Shown in pieces: positions 17,782 through 26,227 of a stretch of 64,000 bases of DNA. A program made the translations under genes and the position numbers. The notes under the pieces were generated by a model. That model did no database searches. It had not been told where the DNA came from and was given only the letters and a program-made list of their open reading frames with translations. Source of the DNA: Lewinellaceae bacterium (GTDB taxonomy: Bacteria > Bacteroidota > Bacteroidia > Chitinophagales > Saprospiraceae); assembly GCA_016708875.1 (NCBI GenBank), contig JADJFA010000016.1, positions 1 to 64,000 of the forward strand, written 5' to 3'. Numbering within the stretch: the first letter of the stretch is position 1; the number at the start of each line of letters is the position of its first letter.

Positions 17782-18489
17782 CTACATCGTCGGTGGGTTA
17801 AAATCATCCTCGTCAAAAAACACATTGACTTGCTGCACGCCTGGCGTTTCGCGAAGATTTCGCACCATTTCTTCCGTTTTTTTGGTGCTTTTTAGGGTGA
17901 TGTGGTAGTTGCTCTCCGTCAGGTCCTGCAGGCCAATATTTTTCAAACTGACTAATTTCAAAGAGCTACAATATCGCGAGAGCGGTTTGGTCACATCGTT
18001 TTGTTCACTTGAATGGTGGATGATTTGAAGGAGGAAATGCCGTTTGCGTGGCGCGCCAAAATTGGTGAAGGTGAGCGCAATGACCACCAGCCCAGCCAAA
18101 AGCGAACCCGTCACGGCCACAATATTCAGTCCCACGCCACAAGCCATGCCGAGCGCGAGCGCGAGAAAGATAAACACCAGGTCCATCGTGTCGCGGATGG
18201 CCGTTCGGAAGCGGATAATACTCATGGCGCCTACCAGCCCGAAAGCACGCGCGATGTTGTTGCCGATCACCATGATGACGATGGCCGCAATGATGCTCAG
18301 AAGCACCAGGGAATTGACGAAGGTGACCGAATAGGAAGGCCCTCGGTAAGTGAGCCGATAGACGATGCTCATCATCAATCCGCATATGAAAGCCACCAGC
18401 AAATTGGCGAGCACATCTGCCGTAGCCGTGGGGAAAACGGCCAGGTTTTGATAATCCAGGAAAGCAAGATTTTCTAGGTCAGTAGACAC
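17782..18489 (-). CDS. DUF4956 membrane protein
   Basis: A complete 235-residue protein with three or four membrane helices (LVAFICGLMMSIVYRLTY, TFVNSLVLLSIIAAIVIMVI, and a pair in LVFIFLALALGMACGVGLN and VTGSLLAGLVVIALTF) and a cytoplasmic C-terminal domain that looks like a ferredoxin-fold with EEMVRNLRETPGVQQVNVFF. The central IIRFRTAIRDTMDLVF is the hallmark of DUF4956. This family is often found next to VTC-type polyphosphate polymerases, as it is here (76 bases from the VTC gene). Its biochemical role is unknown; MgtC-like small-molecule or ion functions have been suggested only by analogy. Confidence 0.85.
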   Translation of the reverse strand: MSTDLENLAFLDYQNLAVFPTATADVLANLLVAFICGLMMSIVYRLTYRGPSYSVTFVNSLVLLSIIAAIVIMVIGNNIARAFGLVGAMSIIRFRTAIRDTMDLVFIFLALALGMACGVGLNIVAVTGSLLAGLVVIALTFTNFGAPRKRHFLLQIIHHSSEQNDVTKPLSRYCSSLKLVSLKNIGLQDLTESNYHITLKSTKKTEEMVRNLRETPGVQQVNVFFDEDDFNPPTM

Positions 18490-18565
18490 GATGTATGGAT
18501 AGTTATTGGCAATGCCGTAGCATTTGGAACTGTAAATGAATGCATTTCGCAGCGATCATTAATGA

Positions 18566-19345
18566 TTACCATTCATAATCCGCAGCGATGGAATGACTTT
18601 TGGCAAAAGCATCGCCATGGCGAAAGGGTTTGATAGAAGGGTTTGAATTGATGGTGCCCACATATTTGGAGGCAGGTTCTTTGCGCATTTTAAAATCTTC
18701 GAGGATTGGTTTTATCCAATCAGGGCAAAAATGATTGAATTTAACCTCCAAAATAAAAAAACCGGGAAAGGCAAAAACCGCCCCTGATTCATCAAAAAGA
18801 TTGTTCAGCGAAGGGTAGCTCACACTTCTCAAATGCAGGTCGAAAGTGAGCCGGAAGTCATTTTCGAGGTTGGTATTTTTGCCCAAATAGGGTTCGCGTT
18901 CATAAATTACGTTGACCACCGGGCGTAGATTTCTGCTCAAAATCTGGTAAAAGAAGCGCCGGGCATTGTCAGGATTTTTAATTTGATCGGCATAATCTTC
19001 AAACGCAGCACCGGGCTTGAACAAATCGCAAACCACTCCATAAGGTGCATCAGCGCGGTTTTTCAATATTGGACCCTCGTATTTCCGCTTAATTTCCATA
19101 AAAACCGGGCTGCCGTCATCGCCCTGGTTGTAGCCCCGAAGTCGCACTTTCATCCGGTGCGCAATTCCATCCACTTTTGTATGGTACATCTCAAAGCTCG
19201 GCGTGTCAAAATATATGCTTCGTACCGTGTACTGCCCATTGGGCTGCTGCGCCGCAAAACGATCCGCCCGCAAAAATGGCAACAGCGCACTGCGAAGTGC
19301 GGCGTAATCTTCTGAAGGGACGAGGTATTTGAATTCGAAACGCAC
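18566..19345 (-). CDS. VTC-domain polyphosphate polymerase-like protein
   Basis: A complete 259-residue protein with the tunnel-type VTC/CYTH-like fold: MRFEFKYLVPSEDY, YTVRSIYFDTPSFEMY, MKVRLRGY, VFMEIKRKYEG and FILEVKF. The conserved basic residues (Lys in EFKY, Arg in TVRSIYFD, Lys and Arg in KVRLR, EIKRK) and the acidic metal ligand in LEVKF are all present. Yeast Vtc4 uses this domain to make polyphosphate from ATP, so a similar reaction is plausible. There is no SPX domain or membrane helix; membrane contact would come from the DUF4956 partner. It overlaps no gene but sits in a tight co-oriented run. Confidence 0.85.
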   Translation of the reverse strand: MRFEFKYLVPSEDYAALRSALLPFLRADRFAAQQPNGQYTVRSIYFDTPSFEMYHTKVDGIAHRMKVRLRGYNQGDDGSPVFMEIKRKYEGPILKNRADAPYGVVCDLFKPGAAFEDYADQIKNPDNARRFFYQILSRNLRPVVNVIYEREPYLGKNTNLENDFRLTFDLHLRSVSYPSLNNLFDESGAVFAFPGFFILEVKFNHFCPDWIKPILEDFKMRKEPASKYVGTINSNPSIKPFRHGDAFAKSHSIAADYEW

Positions 19346-19385
19346 GGTTGGGAAGTTGAGAAATTGGGATATTAAGATATTGGGG

Positions 19386-20450
19386 TTACAGTTGAAAATT
19401 CAAAATTCGGCGCAAAAACTCCCGTTGAGTAACCGCTCCAAAGTCAATATTACACATCGTTGAAACCCCAGTACTGAGCCGGGTTCCGGTACTGTCGGGC
19501 AGTACAAAGGTCGTGAGCATGGCAACCTGACGATTGTCCAACACCTCGACCTTTGAGCCGATTTTGCCATAAATTCCTTTGAAAACATGCCCCGTTTGCA
19601 CGTCGGTGATATGGATGGCCACCTGAGGGTTGAGGAAAGGAAGTTGTTCCACGCGTACTGGAATTTGCACCACGTACTCGTCGGCACGTTGTAGCGTGAG
19701 CAGTTCTTCTGGCAAACCTGAGGAAACCACCCAGCCCGAAAACGGGGCACGGATGACAAATGCCAAACCTTTCTGTTTCAGGATATTAAGTCGGTTTTGC
19801 AGGCCGCGCAATTGTGCTTCCGTAATGCCTACTCCTTCTAATTTGATACCTGTTCCAACATTTTCCAGGTACTTGCGGGCTATTTCGACTTGAATTTTGG
19901 CGAGGTTCCACTCATTCTCTGCCGTCTGGAATTCCGTGGCTGCGATGAGTCCATCGTCCTTGAGTTTCTTTTTCAGGTGGTAAAAATTCTCTTTCAGCGT
20001 CAGGTCTTGTTCGGCAAAGTGGAGTTTGTTTTCCGCTTCCTGAACAATGGGTGGTTTGTCGCCTGTTTTGTCAGATTGAAGTTGAGCGGAATAGAGGCTT
20101 AGTTGCGCCTCTATTTCCTGAATTTCCTCTCGCTGCCGAATAGAGTACATGCGCACCACCGTGTCGCCCAATGCCACGAAAGCCCCGGCTGGAATGTCAA
20201 TCTTGATGCCCGAAAAATCACCTTGCTCGAATTGGAAAGCGTCAATCTGTTGCACCGCACCCAGCTTGTGATCGCGCACGACGGACGTCAATCGACCCGT
20301 TTGGTCTTGTACCAAGCGCCATTCTTGTGCTGGCAAAACCCGCCCGATGCTTTCTGCGGTGTAAGGTATTTTTATCGGCACATAAAGTGCTGCCACAAAC
20401 ACTGCAAGGATTATCAGTCCGCCCAAAATTCGTTTCAGATCGTGTCGCAA
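19386..20450 (-). CDS. HlyD-like membrane fusion protein
   Basis: A complete 354-residue protein with one N-terminal membrane helix (ILGGLIILAVFVAALYV), a first half-barrel, a long coiled coil (residues about 115-205, with REEIQEIEAQLSLYSAQLQ) and a lipoyl/barrel segment with APFSGWVVSSG. It ends in a domain with an unusual NIDFGAVTQREFL tail. This is the plan of periplasmic adaptors for efflux or type I secretion. No matching ABC or RND pump gene is adjacent; instead it precedes the VTC gene by 40 bases, which suggests a structural role in that cluster. Confidence 0.8.
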   Translation of the reverse strand: MRHDLKRILGGLIILAVFVAALYVPIKIPYTAESIGRVLPAQEWRLVQDQTGRLTSVVRDHKLGAVQQIDAFQFEQGDFSGIKIDIPAGAFVALGDTVVRMYSIRQREEIQEIEAQLSLYSAQLQSDKTGDKPPIVQEAENKLHFAEQDLTLKENFYHLKKKLKDDGLIAATEFQTAENEWNLAKIQVEIARKYLENVGTGIKLEGVGITEAQLRGLQNRLNILKQKGLAFVIRAPFSGWVVSSGLPEELLTLQRADEYVVQIPVRVEQLPFLNPQVAIHITDVQTGHVFKGIYGKIGSKVEVLDNRQVAMLTTFVLPDSTGTRLSTGVSTMCNIDFGAVTQREFLRRILNFQL

Positions 20451-20490
20451 GGTTGTCGTCTAAAGGTTAGGAATCTTTATCTTATTTAAA

Positions 20491-20608
20491 GTTGATGAAG
20501 GTTTATAAGGGTTTATGAGGGTTGATATTTTGCACTCTAAAAGTCTAAGGATTGTGCTCCCAAGTGCAAAATATCAACCCTCATAAACCCTTATAAACCT
20601 TCATCAAC
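20491..20608. repeat. 118-bp palindromic repeat, copy 1
   Basis: Arms GTTGATGAAGGTTTATAAGG... and its complement ...CCTTATAAACCTTCATCAAC, including GGGTTGATATTTTGCACT near the centre and a loop of about 24 bases. A closely related palindrome lies at 59,969-60,088. It fills the gap between the HlyD-like and first CotH genes, so transcription through it would form a very stable hairpin. Confidence 0.85.
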
Positions 20609-20615
20609 ATTTATC

Positions 20616-23159
20616 TCAGTTCACTCGCACCAATTTCACCGTTTTTTCAAAATCGCCCGCAGCACATTTCAAGAAATAAACACCGGCTGGCAGATTGGCA
20701 GCACTCAACTCAAATTGTACAGAGCCTTTGCCCACCGATTCCCCTACGAGGTGTTCGGCCACCTGGTTGCCCAGGAGATCGAAAAGGCGAAGATTCAACT
20801 TGGATATTTCCGGCAGGGAAAAGTTTACTGAAATATCCTCCGTGAAGACCGTTGGGAAAACGGTAAAGCTCGGTTTGGGTTGGTTTCCAGGTTCAAATAC
20901 CGGACTGCTCGGTTTGCTGAAATGCGCCACAATCGTATCCGCAGAAGTCAGGTCCAAAAAGCCAAAGCTTGAATCCGGGACGGCAAATGTATGATTTGTA
21001 GCCGACCAATGGTCAAATTTGAAGCCCGCAGCAGTATCCGCAAATGCCCAGAGACTAATGCCTGCATCTGAGCCGCCAAAGTAATCCTTTGTTTGCGGGA
21101 ATTGATCGGCAGTGTAAGTCAATGTATTGATATTCAAGGTGCCTGAGAGTGGGGGATCTACCACTACAACGGTTTGGAATGGACCGGTCACGGAGTAGCA
21201 ATCGTCCATCAGCGAGGGAAGTATGGTGCAACGGCTGATGATAAAATCCCGGAGTTCGTCCAGGTTGTTTTTCCATTCAGCATACGTCCCATTCCAGCGC
21301 AGGGCATGGCGTGTCATTTCCGGGTCAATTAGCCCTTCGATGGTGTCTAGGTAATTCAGCATGTTTTCGCAGCCGAACACCGTGTACATCATGTCAGCCA
21401 TGCGGGTCACATAGTAACGGTCCACATCTGGGTTGCTGCGGAGTTTGTTCAACACCCGGATGTGCTGCTCAGGGTCTGAACCGCCTGTAAGGCTCTCTGG
21501 ATTGCATGGTTTTGCGTCGTATTCTGTCGAAGGTAAGCCTGTGTAATTGATGTAGTGGTCGAAGGTCGCATCATTGTCCCAGAGGATATAGCCCCATTTT
21601 TGGTGCTGGCCTTCGGGATTAAGGCCTCGCCAGATGCCCGTGTTGTAATTTAGCCAGTCGGTGCAAACAGTAAAAGAATTGACAATTACATAGTCAATCA
21701 GGCTTTTGTAATCGAAATGATCATCCACATATTTGAATTTAATGGGGTCGTTCATATTGTTGTTCTGGATGAATGTACGAATGCTGTGCCAGTCGTTGAT
21801 AGCCTGCTGGCCACCGTATTCCGCCCAGGTGTTTCCCCAGGTCAGCACATATTGGATATCGTATTTTCCCTGGCCATAATAATGATCTGTGTAGTCGTGG
21901 TCGTCCGGGAGTTCACGCATATCGTAGACGCCCCAATATTGGCCGTTAAGGTAGACGATACACTTTTCGGCAGTGCGAACGTCCAGATGAAGCCCCCCGC
22001 GTTTTGCCAAATTGTGTATATAAGCATCGCGAACGTGCGCACTGCCTTCATTTTGGGGGTGATGAGCGGCGGGGTAATTGTCGTCGCCGGAAGCGCGAAG
22101 TATAATGCGCTGGAATTCATCACGTTCGGTAAGTGGGAATAGTTGCTCTTGCAGCGCGGCGTTGTAGCCCATTTCATCCCGGCTCACCCAGTCGAGACTG
22201 CGTTGGTCATTGGCCCAGGAATCCTGTCCGTGGCTGTTCAGTTCGCCGTAAGTGCGCGTTTTGCGTTGTTTGTTTTTGTCAAAAAATTCGATGCTGCCCG
22301 TGGGCCTCCGGCCTTGGTTGCCATTGGCCAAATCCAATACGCCATCGGAGCCAATTGATACTACAGCAAGCGAATGCGTTTCATTTATAAAATAGGTATT
22401 GAACTGTACAAAACTCTTGTAAATCAAAGGGTTGTTGCTGAAAGTGGTGGCTTTCAACACCGTTGTTTCTGTCAGTACAATTGGTTGTGTGTAGACAGCT
22501 GAACTAATCGTTGGTTCCGTGCCATCAAGAGTGTAGCGTACCTCGGCGTTTGGCTCCGTGCTACTAATGGCTACTGTCACTTCGCCAGTGTAAAACCCTG
22601 CCGGTTGGCTCAGGGTAGGTCGGGCAGCAAAAGCTACGCTCGTTAAGGCGTTGTTGTTTGAAATACCAAGCGAGGGTTCTTGCGAAATGCGCCACTCATT
22701 CGAGCCGTCGGGAAACCGCGCCCTGGATTGGTGTGTTTGCGTTTTTTCCACTTCTATGTCTTCCAAAATTGCTCCAGCAGGGTCGGCAAAAACGATGTGG
22801 TCCGCATTGCTTTTCGTCTGTGACATTTTGAAATTGGTGTGCAATTTTCCTTGTGGATCTTTCAAATCGCGGCCCGAGCACCATACATACAGGAATCCAT
22901 TGGCGGGGATAAGTGTGTTTGCTGGAAAAGCCCATTTGGTGGGTTTGTTCTCGTTGTCACTGAGGTGGTATCCTGCCAAATCTATGGCCAATCCGGAAGG
23001 GTTGTAGAGTTCTATCCAATCTTCCGTGTCTTGGTAGACATTCAGAAACTGCGTCCAGTTGGCGCAGGAATATTCGTTCACGACGACTTGAGCGCGAAGT
23101 GAAATCGAGGCAATGAAGGCTGTGAGGAGGATAAAGAGGCGTAGCATTTTTGTATTCAT
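20616..23159 (-). CDS. secreted CotH-kinase protein with lamin-tail and T9SS domains
   Basis: A complete 847-residue protein. It has a signal peptide (LFILLTAFIASISLRAQ), a lamin-tail domain (VVNEYSCANW, DWIELYNPSG), a chitobiase C-terminal-like segment (VRYTLDGTEPTISSAVYTQP), a CotH kinase domain from about residue 265 (VVSIGSDG, ILRASGDDNYP, GVYDMRELPDDHDY, YILWDNDATFDHYI) and a type A T9SS sorting domain (LFDLLGNQVAEHL, LPAGVYFLKC, VKLVRVN). CotH proteins phosphorylate secreted proteins in Bacillus spores. It would be delivered to the surface by the T9SS. It is first-class partner material for the VTC/DUF4956 genes downstream. Confidence 0.9.
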   Translation of the reverse strand: MNTKMLRLFILLTAFIASISLRAQVVVNEYSCANWTQFLNVYQDTEDWIELYNPSGLAIDLAGYHLSDNENKPTKWAFPANTLIPANGFLYVWCSGRDLKDPQGKLHTNFKMSQTKSNADHIVFADPAGAILEDIEVEKTQTHQSRARFPDGSNEWRISQEPSLGISNNNALTSVAFAARPTLSQPAGFYTGEVTVAISSTEPNAEVRYTLDGTEPTISSAVYTQPIVLTETTVLKATTFSNNPLIYKSFVQFNTYFINETHSLAVVSIGSDGVLDLANGNQGRRPTGSIEFFDKNKQRKTRTYGELNSHGQDSWANDQRSLDWVSRDEMGYNAALQEQLFPLTERDEFQRIILRASGDDNYPAAHHPQNEGSAHVRDAYIHNLAKRGGLHLDVRTAEKCIVYLNGQYWGVYDMRELPDDHDYTDHYYGQGKYDIQYVLTWGNTWAEYGGQQAINDWHSIRTFIQNNNMNDPIKFKYVDDHFDYKSLIDYVIVNSFTVCTDWLNYNTGIWRGLNPEGQHQKWGYILWDNDATFDHYINYTGLPSTEYDAKPCNPESLTGGSDPEQHIRVLNKLRSNPDVDRYYVTRMADMMYTVFGCENMLNYLDTIEGLIDPEMTRHALRWNGTYAEWKNNLDELRDFIISRCTILPSLMDDCYSVTGPFQTVVVVDPPLSGTLNINTLTYTADQFPQTKDYFGGSDAGISLWAFADTAAGFKFDHWSATNHTFAVPDSSFGFLDLTSADTIVAHFSKPSSPVFEPGNQPKPSFTVFPTVFTEDISVNFSLPEISKLNLRLFDLLGNQVAEHLVGESVGKGSVQFELSAANLPAGVYFLKCAAGDFEKTVKLVRVN

Positions 23160-23181
23160 GGTTTGTGATATAGTTAATGTA

Positions 23182-23259
23182 ACGTCGGAGGCTTTTTAAA
23201 AGCCTCCGACGTTTAGGCGTGCGTGTAGAAGTGACACTTTTTAAAAAAGTGTCACTTCT
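23182..23259. repeat. two adjacent perfect hairpins
   Basis: ACGTCGGAGGCTTTTTAAAAGCCTCCGACGT-type hairpin at 23182-23212 (arm ACGTCGGAGGCTTTT) and AGAAGTGACACTTTTT with its complement at 23227-23259. The second overlaps the stop codon of the upstream CotH gene and has an internal T-run, so it may work as a terminator or attenuator within the cluster. Confidence 0.65.
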
Positions 23260-25519
23260 GTTTTACAACCCGCACCACCGCATGTGCTGTTTGTATAATA
23301 TACAGCCCACTGGGCAAATGTTCGAGGTTCAGAAACCCTTCCGTCTGGCTTCCAAAATCGGTGGCGAAAACGGTTTGCCCAAAAGCATTGGATGCCCGCA
23401 GCGTGCCCAACGCGGTATCAGATTTCAGACTAAAAACACCTGAAGAAGGGTTGGGAAATACCTGCAAGGAAGTTTGCCCAATTGGCTCGTAAGTTTTGTT
23501 AGTCAAGGAATTAACGGCGCTGAAAGTAGGCGGCATGAATGTGAAGCCGCCCGTTCCGTTCGGGTAGCGCCCGAAAGTTACGTCGGGCACCTGTTGACCA
23601 AAAGTCACGCTGTCGAGCACGATGGAGGTCCCATTGGAAAGGAGGAGCGTTTCACCACCAGCGGCCAATTTGAAGTTTGCGTGGATGGGGCCTTGCAAAT
23701 CATCGTTATCAAGCCAGACAATAATGAAACCCTGCGCCGGAATACTCACATTGGCTGGAAAGGCCCATTTGTTCCGATTGGCAGGATCGTCGGTTAGGTA
23801 GAGGCCGAAAAGACTTATTGGGCTGTTCGTGTTGTTATACAATTCGAGCCAATCTTCATTTTCGCCGGCTTCGTCGAGCTCGCCATCTTCATTGTCGGCC
23901 AAAAATTCATTAATCACGACATCTCCAACATTGGGCAGGTTTGGCGTAGCCAAATAAAACTCGTGCTCTGCTCTGGCAGGGCTGAAGGTGCCAGCCTGCG
24001 CATTTTCGGCATAAATATAATACTGCATGGTGGGGTCAGTCAACAGGAACGATGCCCCAAACGTGCCGTCGCCCGCAGCTCCATCCTGATGCTGGCCGTC
24101 GTCGAACATGAGCGTTTTTTGGAACACCCCGGAGGAGTCTTCCCGCCAGGCCAAGGTAACCGAGGTGGCATTGAGCACCTGCGCCGACACCCAAAAAGTA
24201 GAAGCTCCTGCACCGGTTATGTTGCTGATGCCAGGCGCTGTCGGAGTAATGTTTGCATTGGAAATCAAAAAGTTATGCCGTGCATTCATCAGATCGGCAA
24301 TGCCAGGGATGGTGCCAAAAGGCCCACCACCGCCAGTGGTGACTGAGCTGGTGACGTTGGCCTGGAAGTTGGCGTAGCTGTAAAATTTCTTGGTATCGGT
24401 CTGCACTGCCGCGTCTATCAAAGCCTGAAGTTCGAGCGCGCGGGCCTTGTAGTCAGCCTCGGAGGCGAAGTTCTCCAACAGGATGGTTTTTAAGTGGGCG
24501 AGGTACATTCGCTTCCAGGTAGGGTTGGCGAGCAGTTGTTTGATGAGCGGACGATTCGAGTTGGTGGACTGTGCGAGCGGATCCATCTGCTTCATTTGGG
24601 TAAGGCTGAGCGACTGGTTGCTGTTGAGCAGCGGGAATGCGCCGTAACTCATGTTTAAATCCCACAGAGTACTGAGCCAGCGATCGTTTTTGTCGTGGTA
24701 GAGGTAATAATTTTGAGCAAATGCCCCGGTGTAGGAATCGAGGTTCACCAGTACATTGTTGAACGCGAGCATCCACAATGCACGGTCCACATCCAAAATA
24801 TTTTCGGCGGCGTTTGGGTTGTTTTTGAGCGTTTCCATCAACTGTAGCAGCTCTTGCCAGCCGTAGTCTGATTGGATATCGTATTTGTTGTAATAGAAAG
24901 CGCTGTCGGCACTTGTATACACCAAATCAGGGTAGTTTCCTCCCGTACCTGGACCTCCAAAATCTTCGGGATTGCACTTGAAAAAAGAGCGATTCCCGTT
25001 GGTAGCAAAGTGATTTTGAAGGAAAGTTTTGTTTATGCTTTCCGTGTTGCCGTACAGGCCCCAATAAGTGCCATTGATCCACAGTTTGGCATGGTTGGCG
25101 CGGGGGGCGTCCATGTATTTCCGGGCAATTTCGTAGGAAAGCGGCTCGCGCACAAAGGTTGGATCAGCGAATCCGTTGCTGAGTTTGATGTCTTTGACGC
25201 CGTTATAATTTTGCCCTTTTTTGACAAAATTCAGTTCAATGTGCAATGGATTTTTAGCGTTGTTGGCACTGTAAGAACTATTGCCTTTGTACTTAACGCC
25301 CACAGAATCAAAGATTTGTCCGTTAATTTCTGCAGATTGGGCAAGGAGGTATTCTCCATTGTCAATGGCCTTGAGCGAGTCAAGTTTGAAATCCCAGTTG
25401 CTCTGGAAAAAGGTAATTTTGATTTCCTGCACGACGGCAGGTTCGTAGAGGTTTTGTGCCGAAGTCCCTACGGGACGACAAAATATGGCAGCTGCCAAGA
25501 GAAGAAGTCGAATAAACAT
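23252..25519 (-). CDS. second secreted CotH-kinase protein with T9SS domain
   Basis: About 755 residues from ATG 25517-25519. This start was chosen because it begins a clean signal peptide (MFIRLLLLAAAIFC ... TSAQ), while the 25 codons upstream are translation of a palindromic repeat. The CotH kinase domain comes first here (VGVKYKGNSSYSA, DIKLSNGFADPTFVREPLSY, WGLYGNTESINKTFL, LSTLWDLNMSYG), then an immunoglobulin-like segment, a lamin-tail domain (VINEFLADNEDG, WLELYNNTNSPISLFGLY) and a type A sorting domain (LQVFPNPSSGVFSL, LPSGLYII). The order is the reverse of its neighbour at 20,616, so the two are not a simple tandem duplication. Probable first gene of the cluster. Confidence 0.9.
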   Translation of the reverse strand: MFIRLLLLAAAIFCRPVGTSAQNLYEPAVVQEIKITFFQSNWDFKLDSLKAIDNGEYLLAQSAEINGQIFDSVGVKYKGNSSYSANNAKNPLHIELNFVKKGQNYNGVKDIKLSNGFADPTFVREPLSYEIARKYMDAPRANHAKLWINGTYWGLYGNTESINKTFLQNHFATNGNRSFFKCNPEDFGGPGTGGNYPDLVYTSADSAFYYNKYDIQSDYGWQELLQLMETLKNNPNAAENILDVDRALWMLAFNNVLVNLDSYTGAFAQNYYLYHDKNDRWLSTLWDLNMSYGAFPLLNSNQSLSLTQMKQMDPLAQSTNSNRPLIKQLLANPTWKRMYLAHLKTILLENFASEADYKARALELQALIDAAVQTDTKKFYSYANFQANVTSSVTTGGGGPFGTIPGIADLMNARHNFLISNANITPTAPGISNITGAGASTFWVSAQVLNATSVTLAWREDSSGVFQKTLMFDDGQHQDGAAGDGTFGASFLLTDPTMQYYIYAENAQAGTFSPARAEHEFYLATPNLPNVGDVVINEFLADNEDGELDEAGENEDWLELYNNTNSPISLFGLYLTDDPANRNKWAFPANVSIPAQGFIIVWLDNDDLQGPIHANFKLAAGGETLLLSNGTSIVLDSVTFGQQVPDVTFGRYPNGTGGFTFMPPTFSAVNSLTNKTYEPIGQTSLQVFPNPSSGVFSLKSDTALGTLRASNAFGQTVFATDFGSQTEGFLNLEHLPSGLYIIQTAHAVVRVVKQK

Positions 25520-25548
25520 GGATACAGATGATAAGTAGCGGTTCAAAT

Positions 25549-25622
25549 TAAACACATAGGCACATAGAACACATAGATTTATAATTTTCAACACTATGTG
25601 CTCTATGTGCCTATGTGTTTAA
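25549..25622. repeat. AACACATAGGCACATAG palindrome
   Basis: Inverted arms with AAACACATAGGCACATAGAA and TGCTCTATGTGCCTATGTGT, loop about 16 bases. It lies just upstream of the second CotH gene and could shape the 5' leader or end upstream transcripts. Confidence 0.8.
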
Positions 25623-25723
25623 ATCCAAAAAGCTGCGTAGTTAGTGCGGCGAATGTACCGCCAAAGACAGTTGGCCCGAGAGGAAATCGGTGAATTGGCT
25701 AATATTTGCGGTAAAATGGCGCC

Positions 25724-26146
25724 TCACCCATTTCTCAAAAACCACAGAACGGCCAATCTATACCCCTCCAACCCAAGTCCAACAATACTCCCCACACAAT
25801 GTGCAGAAAGAAATGAATGATGCCGGAATGGTTCACGCCGATGTACATTACTGATGTGGACCTCAATTACCGGCGTAGAAATGGCCGCCACGGCATCGGC
25901 CAGCGCAATGGAGGTGTGGGTAAATGCGCCCGCATTGAGTACGATGCCATCTGCGCTGAATCCCGCCTCGTGGAGCTTGTCGAGCAGGACGCCTTCGTGG
26001 TTGCTTTGAAAATAGTCGAGTTCCACGTTTGGCAGACTGGCTTGCAATCCTTCAAAAAAAGATTCAAAGCTTTGGGTGCCATAAATCTCCGGCTCGCGCG
26101 TTCCAAGCAGGTTGAGATTTGGGCCGTTTATGATAAGGATTTTCAT
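25724..26146 (-). CDS. aroQ: type II 3-dehydroquinate dehydratase
   Basis: A complete protein of about 140 residues that dehydrates 3-dehydroquinate to 3-dehydroshikimate in the shikimate pathway, as a dodecamer in the cytoplasm. It shows MKILIINGPNLNLLGTREPE at the N-terminus (with the catalytic Tyr in EIYG), QSNHEGVLLDKLH, LNAGAFTHTSIALADA and EVHISNVHRREPFRHHSFLS, with the catalytic His in VHISN and the lid Arg. The start at 26146 gives the usual N-terminus; the ORF opens 16 codons earlier across a repeat. Divergent from the secreted gene at 26,228. Confidence 0.95.
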   Translation of the reverse strand: MKILIINGPNLNLLGTREPEIYGTQSFESFFEGLQASLPNVELDYFQSNHEGVLLDKLHEAGFSADGIVLNAGAFTHTSIALADAVAAISTPVIEVHISNVHRREPFRHHSFLSAHCVGSIVGLGLEGYRLAVLWFLRNG

Positions 26147-26175
26147 GGGTGCAAAATTCTCTTTAATTTTGGACA

Positions 26176-26210
26176 AAAGTGTGGCACACCTCAAAGGTGT
26201 GCCACACTTT
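26176..26210. repeat. perfect intergenic palindrome
   Basis: AAAGTGTGGCACACCT, a short loop, and its exact complement, in the divergent promoter region between aroQ and the gene at 26,228. It could be an operator-like site or another repeat. Confidence 0.6.
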
Positions 26211-26227
26211 CAAAATTTGCTCTATTA

